64,000 bases of DNA from Thamnaconus septentrionalis. Taxonomy: Eukaryota > Chordata > Actinopteri > Tetraodontiformes > Monacanthidae. Below are positions 44,329-58,180 of the stretch, one piece after another. A model generated the notes under the pieces. That model ran no database searches, was not told where the DNA came from, and saw only the letters and a list, made by a program, of their open reading frames with translations. The stretch lies in the NCBI GenBank assembly GCA_009823395.1, contig CM020516.1:9118001-9182000 (forward strand), given 5' to 3'. Position numbers and translations under genes: made by a program. Within the stretch, counting starts at the first letter, position 1, and each line of letters starts with the position of its first letter.

Positions 44329-44381
<53 letters not shown>
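44328..44381. repeat. (GT)n microsatellite
   Basis: Pure GT tract of about 26 units. Confidence 0.96.
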
Positions 44382-46680
44382 TCGTGAAGAATCGGCCTGT
44401 CTCAAAAGGGAATGACGGGCGAGACGTTTGACAGCTGTGCTCCTCGGGGTCAAAGGTCATGTCAAGTCCTGCGCGAGCCCAAGGTAAAAATGCTCCGCAG
44501 ATCCCGCGCCGGTCAATGGGTATCGTTTGCCTCGGTGGCAAACAGGGGTTGGTGGTAATGGGACCTCAGTCATGTGTCAGCGCCTGGAAGAAAAGTGAAT
44601 TACCACTGGGGGGTGGGGCGGGCGGGGGAGGGGATGGGGTACCGGGGTCCGCAGCCTGCCCGCGCCCCTCCCCTCCCCCGACTCACCCTTCCCAAAAAAC
44701 AAAAGGGGGAAAAAGTAGAGAGGGGCGAACTTTCAAACTCCCCAATTTCCCCGCTTAAAGGTGTCATACGCATTGTAAACTCTCCAGGTAGCATCCATTA
44801 TCCGTCGGCGGCCCTCTCTCCCGCTCCTTCTCCTCAATCTCCTCTCCCACCCCCCCACCCCGCCCCCCCTTCACTACCCCCTCCCGCCCCCCCACTCCCC
44901 CTATCCGCGCTCCTCGTTTCCACTCCGACTGCAGTTTCCCGCATCTGCCTTTAACCGGCGCGGGTCCGCGCCATCCCTGCTGGGGGAGTAGAATCCGGCC
45001 CCTCACTGGAAGACCCTGAAATAAGGCCTTTATCAGCCAACCCCACACAGTATCAGGGGACCCCCCCCCACCCCCACCCCCACCCCCGCCCGCTCCTCCG
45101 GCAGCCTCTGATGTGGAGGGGAGATGGACGGAGCTCTGTGGTCCTCTGGTCGAGCACCAGAACAGGATTCAGCCCATTGTGCCATTCAAATTAAGCAGGC
45201 ATCAAAAGGGAAGAGGAAGCTGTTGTTGATGTATTGTCTCGTGTTATTTTAACCGGCTTAACTCAAGCCTCTTCATGGTGGAGTGTTGCGGCGCTGGATG
45301 CCGATGATGATAAGTGGTGGATTCTGTGTTAAGACTGCTAAGCTGCCGCGCCGGCTGAACGGGGGGCTCTGGCTCCGTCGGCTGTCGTGGCTGATTTTGG
45401 CTGTGGTTGAACCGTTTCAATAGGTTACCATGGATTTAGCCACTCAAAAGCGCTGACTTGGCCCGTTCCGTGTGCAGCCTCTTCACAACACCGCTGGGAC
45501 CCCTCCCTGTTTATTTCATAATGCTGACATTTTTTTTTTTTTTTGTCCGAGGGAGATTGATGAAAAATTAAAGTTCAACGACGCACACAAAGACACGCAA
45601 ACTTTTCTCAGGGAGACACTTTCGACCCAACTTCCTCATGTTCCTGACATACATTATACATTTTAAATGTCTTATTTCAAATCTATTGACTTTTAAAGTG
45701 TCTGTGACACTAACGCCGTCATTAAATCCCTGCGCTCGGCTCTCTGAGGCCTCAAATTCAAAACAAACGCAGGCCTCATTTTAATAATGACACCAATAAC
45801 ATGTAAATAGGTGCCATAAACACTCACGTGAGAGGGGGAATATGTTTACCATAGGCTTAAATTGCTGCGTTTTATTTACTGGCCTGGTAAATAATCACCC
45901 CGTAAAGACGGTGGAGTTCGCTCGCAGCACTCAACCGAGAGCGGCTCCCTCCATCCCGCGCGGAGGGCTGTCTATTTAATTTCTCTCGTCCGTCCTCAGA
46001 GCTGCAGCTATTAAGCACCTTCATATGTCAAGGCGGTGACACCTCCTCCATTCTCCGTGGCTTGTTTAAGCGTGCCCCTGCATTGTTGCGCGCCGCGCTT
46101 GACGTGTTAATAGCTTAATAACGTAATCTGGCAAATAATGACGCCTCATCACAAAAGAGCGGGGGGGCCAAATGTTTACAGGGGCGAGCCGTAACGTACG
46201 ACGACAGTCATCTGAATAAAAATGAATTTACCGGCGTCGTCTCATTCGCAGTAAATTTTCACTTCTCGCGCGCGGCAACTGATGCTCGGCGGACACCTCG
46301 CCCCGCTCTCGGGCTGTCTCATTACCCCGCCTTTCAAGTGGTGGGAGAGAGAAAAAAGGGGGGAGACGGAGTGAGAGAGAGAGAGAGAGAGAGAGCGGTG
46401 GAAAAAAAAAAGAGAGAGAAGGGGGTGAGGGCGCGAGAGAGGCAGGCGGGATGGTGGGAGAGAAAAGGGGGTAAAGGAAGGGAGACGGAGAGGGCAAGGA
46501 GGAGACAGGCACTGATGGAGCTTGTTATTTTCAAAGGCACCCCCCCCCCACCCCCGCGCATCCCCCCACCCACTTCTATTGTTTGCTGTAGAACAAGAAT
46601 GGGGAGGAAAAAAGGGAGAAGTTCACACCGATTTCAAAAAGTCTCACTTCCTTTTTGACAGATGTGGTGTCAGCTTTGCT

Positions 46681-47640
46681 GTTTAATTAAAAGGAAATGA
46701 AGGTGATGATTGCAACACAGACGTGATCTGATATGATAATGTATTTACAATCATCAAGATGATCGTCATTAAGGATGTGTCAAGGACGAATTCATTGTGG
46801 GATTTGGGGTCCTGAGCTGTCAAGTGTATTTTTCTGAGGCAGTTGTGAGACTGTCAGGAGGATGCTGCTACTATGACAGTCACAATTAATAATTTGCAAA
46901 AAGGATGCGATAGAGGTTTTTGCTTTATTTTATTTTATTTATTTATTTTTTTGCACATTTGTCGTGGGCAAAATAATATTAATTCCAGTATTTGTTTGCA
47001 AAATGAAAATAGATAAATAAACTCAGGTAAGAGACAAAAACACCCTTGATATAAGTGCACTCTCTATTATTAAACGACTTTGAATTTTTTTTTTTTTTCA
47101 TGCAAGACGTCTTGAATTTTTCATGCAGGTGCATATGGAAGGTTCATCAAAACAAATTGTTCGATTTTGACAATTACTACAACAATCGCTGCCTTCGCTC
47201 GCCGCACCTGCTTGAAAATGAATAATTTGAAGTCATTTTAATTGCTTATGTGACAGCTAATCATCAAGGCATTAATTTATTTATCGAGCTTCATTTGAAC
47301 TTCCTCCTTAGTGATAACATATCCAGCCTTGGTCTCTAGAGTAACAAGATACTGATTAAACTGTAGCAACCTCCTTCGGTATTATGCAGATGCCGAGGAG
47401 TGAGCCCTGGAGTGGCTGCAGTAATAAGATGCACGAGTCACGCTGACTCGCAATGAACTACTGGTCAAAGGATTGAACGGTGGGAATAGAGGAACTTGTT
47501 GATCTGATTATTACCTATAATTTCCACTGCTGTCAGCTCTTTAAGATTTCGGTGCCTTTTAAGGTTCCGTGTTTTGCAAAACTCTTTGTATAAATAATTT
47601 GTGATGCTTTAAAATGCGTCTCTGGCTGCTTAATTAACTC
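46681..47640. promoter_or_regulatory. Candidate conserved non-coding block
   Basis: AT-rich complex DNA with little simple repeat apart from T tracts near 46921-46952 and 47087-47098. Words such as GACAGCTAATCATCAAGGCA (about 47252) and GATCTGATTATTACCTATAA (about 47501) carry homeodomain-type cores. No ORF. Confidence 0.35.
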
Positions 47641-49900
47641 CAATCTTTACCTCCTCGAACGACGAAACATACAGCTCTGGAAATCAACCTTTTGTGATGT
47701 CACTGAGGGCACCTCACTGATGCCTCTAAACACCCTCAGCCAGGTGTTATTCCCTACCCTCTGATATTGGTTTATGTCCCCGTTCACACGTGTGGAAGAT
47801 CCAGTAAGTCTCAATTTAAGCCACAACTGAGTGGTTTTGCAGGACACTGCAAACAGAGGGCTAAATGTGGCTCTTTTCTTTTTAAACCATGCATGACTAG
47901 CGTCTGGAATTCATTACAAAGACCCGAAAAAACCCCACTGCCGCAATGCGGGACCTTTAAATATCCTTTAAACTTGTCTCTCCGTGTGCCAGGTGACCCC
48001 AAAACGCGGCATTTCTTCAACGTCGGAGCAAAGCCCAAATGGAATGACAAGCCCGACAGTGTTGAGTTATGTGACGAAACGCAGAAAGTGAGGAACATCT
48101 GCCCCAAAACTCTCAGAGAAGCGGAGCATTAGCCTGAATGTTTCTAGCTGCTGGTGGCTCATCTGCAGTTGGTGGCGTGCCGGGATTGGTGCGGTGGCTA
48201 TGGGGAAATCAGCCACTGTTCCCTCTCTCTGAGTCCCAAGCATGGCCATTAACTGACTGCCAGCAGCTCTGGGAAGAGGAACAACAGATGCCAGCAACTG
48301 AAAAGCCTCCAGCTCTTCAGCTAAACCAATCCCAACTGAGTCGGGACGGGCCTCTGTAGATTTTTGGACATACAGTGAACAAATGTGGACATGAAAGGGG
48401 GAAGGAGGAGGGCTGTTCTGGAGGTAAAGATTTGTTAACCCCCTTGAACTTGACAAGAGACGGGACCGAGGCAGAGATTAGCCCGCTCAAAGCTGGCGTT
48501 TGCAAAAGGTTGCACTGTGAATATGTGCTGCTGTGAAAGAGTGTGTGTGTGCGTGTGTTTGTGTGCGCGCGTGTTTGTGCGTGCATGTGTCAGACGGCCG
48601 CATATGTTTGTGTGTATGTTTTTTTCCCGCACGCGCCCGTAAATTAGTGTTTAAACCACTTTGCCTGTTTGCACGTTCTATATGCAGACAGTTGTAAAGA
48701 CTGGCGCGCATTAAACGGCTCGTAATTACCGCCACGAAACCATTTAATTATGCCGTAATTACATTTACCTTCTCTGCCATTGCCATTTCCGTAGCCCGAC
48801 AGAAGTAGAAGAAGAAGCAGGAGAAGGAGAAGATGACGACGAAGGGGTGGGTTAAAAAGAAAATAGAATCTTTACATTTGACGACGGAGGGCTATTAACA
48901 ATTCGCGTTGCAAATCCACACTGCGGCTCGGCTTTCGCTCCCCCCTACACCCAACACCCCCGCCCCCCACCAGCAGCCCGCCTGCCGTAAAGCAGGAAAA
49001 GGCATCGACCCTGAAAGCCCACATGTTTAAACCATTCCAATTCTCCTCCTCTGAGTGGAAATACCTAATAAGGCCCAACTATTAAGGTGCTAATGCTACC
49101 TCGGGGTGCAGGGGTCACGCGCTCCGACATTACATTACGCTCAGGGCGCGGGCGGACTCGCGAGGGGAGTCAAAAACGGTTTTGACCACATCAAGCGAAA
49201 AAGGGAAACGGGGAAATGACGGCATGGCGAAAGGAGAGGAAGAGGAGGAGGCGGGGTGGCGGAGGGGAGGGAAGGGGGCGGGGGGGAATGGGGGGGAGGT
49301 TGGGGTAGTGGGGGTGCAAGAAAAGCACAAAGCCTGGGTAAACACAGCTAGGTCTGCATCTGGAACCAACTAAAAAGATGCTTAATAATGCAGAGCCGTG
49401 CAGGCGGGCCCCGTGCAGCTGTTGTGTGCGCAGGACCATGAAAGACTCTCCATCTGACAGCTGGCTCCATCTAGCTGGCTCCATCACCCGCTCCCTCTCT
49501 CCTTCTCCCGCTGCCGCTCGCTTTCCCTCCTCTCCTCTGTGGTCCGGAGTGGCAAGGAGACAGCAGATTAGGGATTAACCAATCCCCGCCATCCTCATCT
49601 GTCCCATCTGCCCGCCTGCCAGCACAGCCAGCCCTTCTGATTCCGGGGAGAGCCGGGGCCCGGGCTGGGGAGATGGAAGGACAGACGGACGGAGGGATGG
49701 ATGGATGGATGGATGGATGGATGGATAGATGGGTGGGTGGATGGAGGAGGTTGCGGGGCGGGAGAAGGACAAAGCGGGATCAGGCCGAGGTGGTGAAGAG
49801 CAAATTAAATATATAAATAAATAAATAAAAAAAGCGGGTGTCAGACGTGCGGAGACGGGACGGCGGGAGCCGAGTGGCAAAGAGAAAGAGACAGTTTACA
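47641..49900. other. Gene-free stretch
   Basis: A 121-codon frame at 47767-48132 has no recognised homology. GT-rich sequence at 48541-48590, G-rich purine DNA at about 49205-49315, and (GGAT)n at 49695-49731. Confidence 0.45.
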
Positions 49901-50560
49901 GTTTAAGGAATGAAAGATTAGAGGCTTCACCCTTTGGATGAACTTCAGGCTACTTGAACAATTTCAGTCAGGGTCCATGATACACGCCACGATTCTGTAA
50001 TCTCATGAAACATTCAAGCAACCTGCCACTCTGAATATTCAACAGCTTTTCTCCGCGCACCGCCCTTATCTTAATCCACGACTTTTCCCGCTGCGGGCGG
50101 CACGTGAACGTACTTTTTTTTTTTACCCCCCCTCCACCCTCCGTCTCTTCCCCCTCACTCTCTCCTTCTCCACAAGAGGAGAATTTCACCTGAACAAAGC
50201 TGGCACCCCCTTTTATGGTTGCTAAAAATACACTCTTGTATTTTGTGGCGCTATCAAAGAGACCACTTGTCTTTTTAATAATCTGCCAGCTCACATTTGG
50301 CAGAGAGCGGAATGCGCACTCAGAGAAATAATTGCTGTTATCTGTTAGAGTCAATAAAACCCCAACAGTTGCACTATCGGAGATGAGAGTGTGCTCCTTT
50401 GCCATGTGTTCCCCTAAACAAAAGTCCCGCTAAATGATTTAGATACGCTCACTAAGTATCTGCTTATACATTATGAGTGTAATAAGCTCTGGGCAAATCG
50501 GAGGCTATTGGAAGCATCAGTCAGTGAAGTAAACAGCCAGGAAACAAAAACAAAAAAAAT
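49901..50560. promoter_or_regulatory. Candidate conserved non-coding block
   Basis: The part at 50215-50530 is complex and repeat-free (for example GAGAAATAATTGCTGTTATC, GCTAAATGATTTAGATACGC, CATTATGAGTGTAATAAGCT) with no credible ORF, resembling constrained regulatory DNA. Confidence 0.35.
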
Positions 50561-52107
50561 AATCTGCACACATGTAAATTTTGGTCCTGAGCCAAAATAG
50601 TTCACGAATCAACGCCCGGGTCGATTTATTTTTTTTTTATTCTGTTCGAGCAGACGTCGACATATTGGAAGAGAAAAGCTCCTTGAGACGGAAATGTATT
50701 CACTGTATATTTTTTTCAAGTGTTAAGTGAGTGGTAACAGGGTCGTGGTAACACTACGGCTTTTCTGTCTCTGTTATGATAACGATTCAAACTTCAGGGA
50801 CCAAGTTGTGCTCGGCAACGGGGGAATAAAAAGGAAGATTTTTTTTTGAAAAAAAGAGAAAAAAGTTGCCTTTTTTTATTTTATTTTTTTTCTTAACTTC
50901 AAGAAAAGGCACCCGGTAGCTTAACAGGCCCTCAGCTGCGGTACCTGGCTCCCACCGTGCGCACCTTTAAATCACACCCAGGATAGTTGCCTTGTCAAAG
51001 CTCTCGCAGCCAGCCAGGCATCTGAGAAACATTAAAACACTTCCTCATGCAAGCCGGAGCCTCCCACAGGGCAGCGAACGGGAGCAGCGCCTTTCTCTCA
51101 GGCCCGGCATCCGGGGAGGATACTGCTCAGTACTGCTCGGAAAGTCCCAGCTCGGACAGCGGTGGTTAATATTTTAATAGCCTACGGCTGAGGCGGTTAT
51201 CATCCAAGAGTATTCTTGTTGGTGGATTTAAAAAAAAAAGAGAGAGAAAAAAACCCCACTCACTCACTCGCTCACTCACTCACTCATTCACTCACTCACT
51301 CACTCTACCTCTCTCTCCCTCCCTCTCTCTCTCTCTCTGTCGTCGTTTCTCACAGTTAAGAACCCGATTTGAGTTTTTTAATTATTCTTTTTTGAATTCC
51401 CCAACCAGCTCTCCTCTGTTCTTTTTCATTTTGTGCTGTGCAGTTTTTCCAAGACTCGTATCCAGGGAATCCCTGACAGTGTCCTACTTAACTTTTCGCT
51501 TTCTTTCCTGTGATTTGTTCTTTTCTTTTTCCCCCCCCACCCCTCCCCCTCTCTTTGTCCGGGTTGAGGGACTATTACTGATCAATCCGCAGCTTCTCTC
51601 CAAACACCTGCGTTTATATTGATCAGTCATTCGCTTTTCCCTCCTTTTGAGCATTAGGGGAAGACTTGTCAGCATTACAGGTAAAAGTGATCAACCCCCC
51701 CACCAACAACCCCCACTTATGAAGCCACCGCTCTGTAGTCCTAAGTCCTTTCCTTGGGAACCATGTTTGCCCGCGAGTGCTTGTCTGTGATGTTAAATGG
51801 CCACCGGGCCAAAATCCCACCGCTGAACTTCGCCGCTGTGGATGTTTTGAAACAACTTTTATTGTTTGGACTGAGCGGCATTTAGCGAGTTCGCTCTGTT
51901 TTATTTCTGTGCGCAAACAACTTGTGAAAATGCGGTTTTCGGAGCACGCGGGGGAAAAAAAGTGCAGAGGCAGCATATGCAATTGTGTCCTCGCACTCCA
52001 GCCGTTGGTGCACGCGTTTATTTGCATATGCATGCGTGTGAACATGTGTGTCCATGCAAATGTGGGTCTACAGGTCCTTCCTGGGTGCATCTGCGTGTGT
52101 GCGCGCG

Positions 52108-52144
<37 letters not shown>

Positions 52145-52250
52145 GTGCGTGTGTGTGTGGCTGCTCTGAGCCAGCCGTCAGCACCGCCTGCAGGGAAGGG
52201 GGCCGGGGTTACGGCATCAGCTGCAAGCAGGAATGAGAATGGCTGAGAGT
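50561..52250. other. Gene-free stretch
   Basis: T/A tracts near 50627, 50839 and 50880; (ACTC)n at about 51256-51304; GT repeats at about 52110-52160. No exon supported. Confidence 0.5.
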
Positions 52251-52900
52251 CAGACAGACAGTGCCGTGGGTTATTATGTTTGAGTCAGACCAAACACTCC
52301 TGGGATCCCCGAAAATATTGCTGTTACAGTTGTAACATTATCACAACAGAATAAATAAGAGCGGACCCGGGACGCCGAGGAGAAAGAGGCCTTTTAAAAT
52401 AAAATAAAACGCAGTGAGAATGTATGCATGGGCTGGAGCCTCTTCCTCCGGAATAATGAATTAAATAAATCTCATCACGGCGCTCCGCTCTGCACACTTA
52501 ATTGAAGTGCACTAAACGCAGGCGAGCGCTTTCAAAATTGAGAGGATGGGTCAATCCGAACCTCTGCACCTCCATAATGAAAGAGAAAAAGGAAGATAAT
52601 AGCACACATAACCTCAAGCAATTAAAGGGCTCCAGAATGTGGTGAACAAGCTTTGCCCTCTTGGACACTGTTGACCCACAGTGCCCAACATGGCCCCCTG
52701 GGAAATAAGCACTTATTAAAAATGGAGGAACAGCCGCAATCCCACCGAGGCTGTAATATGCTATAGAGTAATTTAATTCTACTTACATGTATCACTTCAG
52801 CTTTCCACAGCGAGTATGAAGCAATTCAGCATTTCATTTGACAAAATATGACCTGTCAAGAGACTGAATAATAACGCGGCGGCATTGCACTTGCAGACGT
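52251..52900. promoter_or_regulatory. Candidate conserved non-coding block
   Basis: Roughly 600 repeat-free bases including CACACTTAATTGAAGTGCAC (52494-52513), CAAGCAATTAAAGGGCTCC (about 52614) and GAGTAATTTAATTCTACTTA (about 52766). Dense ATTA/TAAT cores and no ORF. Confidence 0.4.
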
Positions 52901-55900
52901 GCGACACAGTAATTTGTGCGCGCCTCCAGAAATAACAGGGAAAAAAGGGGGGTGGGGGGGTGGGGGGTCCTGGCATTCATGAAGATAGTATCTCTGCAAT
53001 AATTGTCGTGTCCTGTGCTATCTTGAAAGGCACAACTTGCAAAAAAAAAAAAAAATAAATCAAAATCAAAAATGCAATTCATAAAAAAGAAAGAAGCCTC
53101 CTCTACTTATGGGATTATTTTGAAAGTCTCTCTTTACCCACCAACAGACTGATGAAACTCACTTCCATGCCTGATTTGATCATTCTTCATAAAGGAGAGC
53201 GGGGGGAAGAAGAATACAGCGGAATCTCAAGTCCTGGCATGGGTTTGGGAATATTGGTTGTACCCTCCTCAAGAGTCAGGAAAATCCCCTCGGTATGGTT
53301 GCTCTTTCTTTGTGCTGTGTAGCTTCAGCGCAAATAAACATACTGTCTGTTATTGTTTTCCCACAAGAACCCCAGAGTTTAAAAAAGTATATATTTTTTT
53401 CTTTTTTGCACTTCAAAATGGAATACAGGTCAGTGTCCTACATAAGTTTGCTGCAGTTTCCAAAACATTTCTGCACCACATTCAAAGTGGGAGTTAAGGT
53501 GGCTTTTGGAAAAAAAAGAAAAAGAAAAAAAGGGGGAAAAAATGGCAAGCCAAGTCAATGAAACATTTTTTTTTAAATTGCTCACTTTAAACAAACTTTG
53601 GGTTCACGAAAAAATAATAATAATAAAGAAATTCACCTGGCTTGACGTAAACAAGGTGCAAGGTGGCGGGCGAAAACAATGGCTGCGAGGGGGAAAATTT
53701 AGTGGGATTTTCTCTGTGGGTGTTGGGATGAATAGAGAGAGAGAGGGAGAGAGAGAGAGGGAGGCGGCGGGGGGGAGGGGGGCGGTGGCGGTGCTGGCGG
53801 GCTTCTTGAGCATGCATGTGCGGTTGTCTTTGGGAGAGCGGCCATGCCTCGTGGACAGATAAAGGAGTGATAGGACACCGGGGGATCGGGCAAGGACACG
53901 TGGCGGCCCGCCCCTGGTCATTGGTGACAAGAGCGGGGGGACGTTAAACACACACGCCGGGCTGACTCCACACTTTGATTTAGCGCTTTTTTTTTTTTTG
54001 CCTAATGTTACAAAGGAGTCGGGCCGGGTGGGCGGGTGCGTGGAGGGAGCGGAGGGGTTACGGAGGCCCGCTGGAGATGGGATCAGCAGATCTCAGCCAC
54101 CGCCGCCGCCGCCACTGCCGTGGTCAAACGTCACGGAGGAGCCTGCGGAGGGTCTCGCAGAAAAAGAAAAAGCCCCCCTCGCCGTCTGACGCACGTCTCA
54201 GGCAGGCAGCCGTCGTGAGGCGGCGGCGAGGCGGTGGGGGGTAGCCCGGCCCAAAAGAGGGGTGGTCCGCCCACCGACCATAGAGAACAATACACAAAGG
54301 GCATTTAACGATTCCGCATTGATGCTGCGTAAACGGCTTCATTTGTAGTGACGACGTGCGGCAAAAAGGCTCGCGCCGGAAAACTGTATCGACTGAAAAC
54401 ACATGATTTAATACATATTAATATTGAATGAATAACTCATTAATGGATGCAAAAGACAAATCATAATAACGCGTTCTAAATAGATTGAGGCCCTTTTAAC
54501 AATTTATGGGGCATCAGATTACTTCTTCGTCTTCTTTTTTTCCCCTTCCTCTTCTTCTTCCCCAGAACAGTGTTGCGAAACCGCTGGAGGTCTCTGGCTG
54601 GAACATGCAGGTAGATAATCTGCAGGCCCTCCTGTTCATTTATTTATTTCTTTATTTATTTGTTTCCAGCTAGTTACACTCACCGTGGGCTGGGAGCTGA
54701 TCTCTGCTCCAGACACTTTCAAGTCTACTTAATGTAGCCTGCGCGGGGCTTCACAGGCTGTTTCATGCTCTTATGGAAAACAGGCCTTTGAAATCCCCCA
54801 GCAGCCCAATCTTAATCTCATTTGTGAATATGAGCCGATCCGCGACAGGACCAGGAACGTCCTCGTCTTCCTAAAGCACCATTTCATTTGTCAGGAGATT
54901 TGGGGCGGTTGACACTGGAGGAGTGATTTAATTGATTTTAATCACACACCTGAGATAGGCAGTGCGAGGGGGCTGCCCTTAACGATTATTCCGAGGGCCC
55001 ATCCCGCCGCACCGTCTCTCCCGCTCTCGGCCCCTCTGTTTATTTTGATACATCAGCGTTTTGATGGATAAGACTTAGATTATGAACTTACAAAGCAGCG
55101 GGGGAATTTCAAGCGTGACCTTGGCCCCCGACATTCAAATGCCGTGTATGAAACCATTGTTCGTCAGAAGGCGGCCGGGGGGCAAATCCCACGCACCTCC
55201 CTGAAATAAAGCGTCTCCCGACGAGCGGGGCGTGCCACGCGGAATTTTTTTTTCTTCAAGTTTCCAAAACATTGCCGTCACGCTCCCTGACAAAACGGTG
55301 ACTTATTACCCGCCGCCCTCGGCGTTGCACGGACACGCACTGTGAGAACGCTCCTCCGCAGGCGAAATGCCCCGACTTTGCACGGCTTGGAGATGGATTT
55401 TTCCCTTTTGCCCACTCAGGAAGTTGGAAGCCCTCTCCCGTTCCCTCAGCCTACCGCCAGTAATTTGTTATGAAAATCTAGACCACAAGCAGAGGGAGGA
55501 GGGGGGCGGGGAGGACGTGGGGGTGTTTGGGGGCGGTGGTGGGGGGGGGGAGCAGGACCACTTTGTTGCAAGCCATTAGTTGGAGAAAAACTGTTTGGTG
55601 AACATTATAATGCAAACCAACCCAGAAAAAAAAGAGGGGAAGACAGCCTGGGGAGAGAGATTTAAATATGTAATAAACTAATATTTCATTTATTTCCCTC
55701 ACATGGGAACCTGACCATTTATCTGCGGCGTACTCAGATCAGAACCCCTCTGCTTCAGTGAATGGAGCCAGCAATTATACACAATGAATATATTGCTTTT
55801 TTTCCAAACAGCACTAATGTGGCCAAGCGTTCGCACGTTGCCGTTTCGATTTGTTTACTCCTGCGCCGCTCGCCAATTGCGGCAACGTTGTCAGCCTCCG

Positions 55901-56428
55901 AATCGCTGTTGTTTTGTGGTTTTTGTTTTATTCCAAAAAAGTGAAATAAAAGTTTTTGACGCTTCATTTTGCTCCGTATTTACGATTTTCTTTTTTGCCC
56001 CCATTCCTTCATTCGCCACACTTGTCTGAGCCTTTCTTTCTTTTTTGAGCTGTTACACATGCCGCGTGAAAAGCCTTTTTTTTTTTTTTTGTATTATCTG
56101 ATTTTCATCCCCCCCCGCCTGTCTCTCTCAGCCCCGTGTAGAATACAATGGCATTCATTCTTGATGAGGTTGCTGTCACTTTTAATTTCTGTTAGTTTCT
56201 GCAAAAATGAATGACAGTTGGCCTTGTAATAAATATAACATGCGCCGCATTAATTTTTCAGAGAACAAGAGTGAGGGGCCCCCGTTACTATATCCTTTTC
56301 AAATGTTTAGATTTATGGCGTTTTCAATGAGTGCGTCTTTTTCAAAACTTCAGCCGAAATACATTTCCATCTCATTAATGAGCAATTAAGGAAAAGAGGG
56401 CTGCAGTCAGAGGCTGCGTGAGTGCATG

Positions 56429-56475
<47 letters not shown>

Positions 56476-56680
56476 ATGCACGTATCGGTGCATTTCATCA
56501 ATTTAAAGACATATTTTGCTCCCAGAGTTGGTTGCGCATCTGCAGTGTTTGTAAACACCAGGCCATCACCGAGAGGGCACTGTATACGTTTATGTGTGTG
56601 TGTCTGTGTGTGTGTGTGTTCCCACCTCCCTGGATGGAACCTAATTACTGTTGACTCTTATCCCTGAGTTTGCACTGTTC
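52901..56680. other. Gene-free stretch
   Basis: G-rich run at 52947-52970, A runs at 53041-53055, GA/G-rich at about 53731-53790, a CpG-rich section at about 54020-54240, complex sequence at 54740-55230, a G-rich run at 55500-55550, and (TG)n at 56430-56474. No exon recognised. Confidence 0.45.
56430..56474. repeat. (TG)n microsatellite
   Basis: Pure TG repeat of about 22 units flanked by GCATGCA on both sides. Confidence 0.95.
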
Positions 56681-58180
56681 CTGCCGTCTGGATATGATCA
56701 TTGACAGGTCGGCTCAGCGAACCCTTAGACAGCGTGAGGGGAAAGCCTCAGCATCACCTCCTCTTGTAGCCACATCAGCGAAAAAATCCAGGACATAATG
56801 GCGCCTCAACGCTCCCAAGCCAAAGTGAGAGTAATGATGGTTCCCTAATAAGCCCTTTATCACCCATCTTTGTACTCCGTTAGGCAGGGAAATTCACTCA
56901 AGCAGCTTTATCGCCCTGAATTAGTTTGTGTTGAGTCGCTGCTTCGTGGCAAAAATAGATTTGAAGAGAGAGAAAAAAAAGGGAAAAAATGAGAGATGAA
57001 AACGTTTGGATATGCTCAAAAGAAGTCCTCTCTCTCAAAGGCAAGAAGATCCTCAAAGAACTTGGGGGAATCTGGTATTCTTTTTAATGTCTGGAAAGCT
57101 GTTGAAGACATGAGCTACTGTATGTCCTTGTAGTGGCTCCACCGTGATGATACATTACACGGGGTCCAGGTTACCCACCGGGTATTCCCAAATATCAAAT
57201 AAAAGTGATGTATTGGGCGGAATTGACGCTTATTGCGGCTGTTTATGAGGGCAGTATGTAGAAAATAAGGAATTAACAGCTTGTTAGCGACCACGTGAGA
57301 GATTTTTATTTAGAAAAAAAAAAAACAAGACAATATATGGCCTTTAGAGCTGCTGTGGTGAAAATAAAAAATAGCCACATTACAGAGTTGCTGCGGCCTG
57401 AATTTTTATTTTTCAGGCATCTTTTTCTCGGATATGTAGGTATGTTACGTCTATAAAAACTACAATTATTTCGAGGGTGTGTGTTTTAAAGAGAAAAAAA
57501 AGGCACATTTTCATAACGGCTGTGAAAGTTACATTAGGCATAATTTGGACGCTGTGGGAACTAATAAGATGGATTAAATCAGCGGCAATCCCATTTCCAT
57601 ACAGCCTCCTCTTGGAGCAAATGTCATTCATATTTTAACCCTTATTAGGACTGTCTGCCTCCACGTCTGTGAATTACATTTTCAGGATTTCCAGTCATCT
57701 TGAAAGCCAAAATCATTTGAATTCTAAAGGTGGCATTGCAGACATTGATCGGGGGCTAGACAGTGGGAAAAATATATAAATTCTGTGACACTTTTTCTTC
57801 TGCCCCCCCACTCTCCTTTTTTTTTAATGAGCTAAAAATCCCCACTTCTTGCCATTTCCCTGCCCTAATTGATGATTATGTTGTTTCACAGCAGAAGCGC
57901 TTCCATCTCTCCTCCCAGTCATTACGGTATGGACAGGCGGCTCTTGAAGCTTCAAAGGCGGGATGGAGTGCTTTAAGCTCCATTCAGCCATCCGCTGGCC
58001 CACAGGTAAGAACCTTTGTAAACAGTGAATGCTAATTGCTAATTAGCCCTGTGGCTGAATCACACAATTTCTGTTTGAGCTGACCGCTGTTACCGTCCTG
58101 CTTAAGGGCATGTTGTATCTCTTTTGACGGCACAATTAGATATTCAGCGGCGGAACCATAAGGCAACCTCGTCATGAATA
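56681..58180. promoter_or_regulatory. Candidate conserved non-coding cluster, with an exon-like piece
   Basis: Mostly complex sequence broken only by short A runs. Within it, 57892-58005 is flanked by TTGTTTCACAG and GTAAGA and is open for 38 codons; this could be an exon of an unrecognised transcript or chance. The rest is AT-rich and ORF-poor. Confidence 0.35.

Larger units (their letters stand above)
41561..46680. other. Gene-free stretch
   Basis: Alternates short complex parts (for example 41640-42010, 45100-45300, 45680-46200) with low-complexity DNA: T runs near 43040-43075 and 43258-43280, (AAG)n at 44086-44158, (GT)n at 44328-44381, C-rich at about 44840-45095, GA-rich at 46340-46480. 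No exon recognised. Confidence 0.45.

Noticed and set aside
47767..48132. 121-codon open frame
   Set aside because: No recognisable domain, no splice or promoter context, and opposite-strand frames of similar length are also open.
51256..51304. Regular ACTC repeats resembling a repeat-spacer array
   Set aside because: A tetranucleotide microsatellite without spacers; a CRISPR array is not expected in a fish genome.
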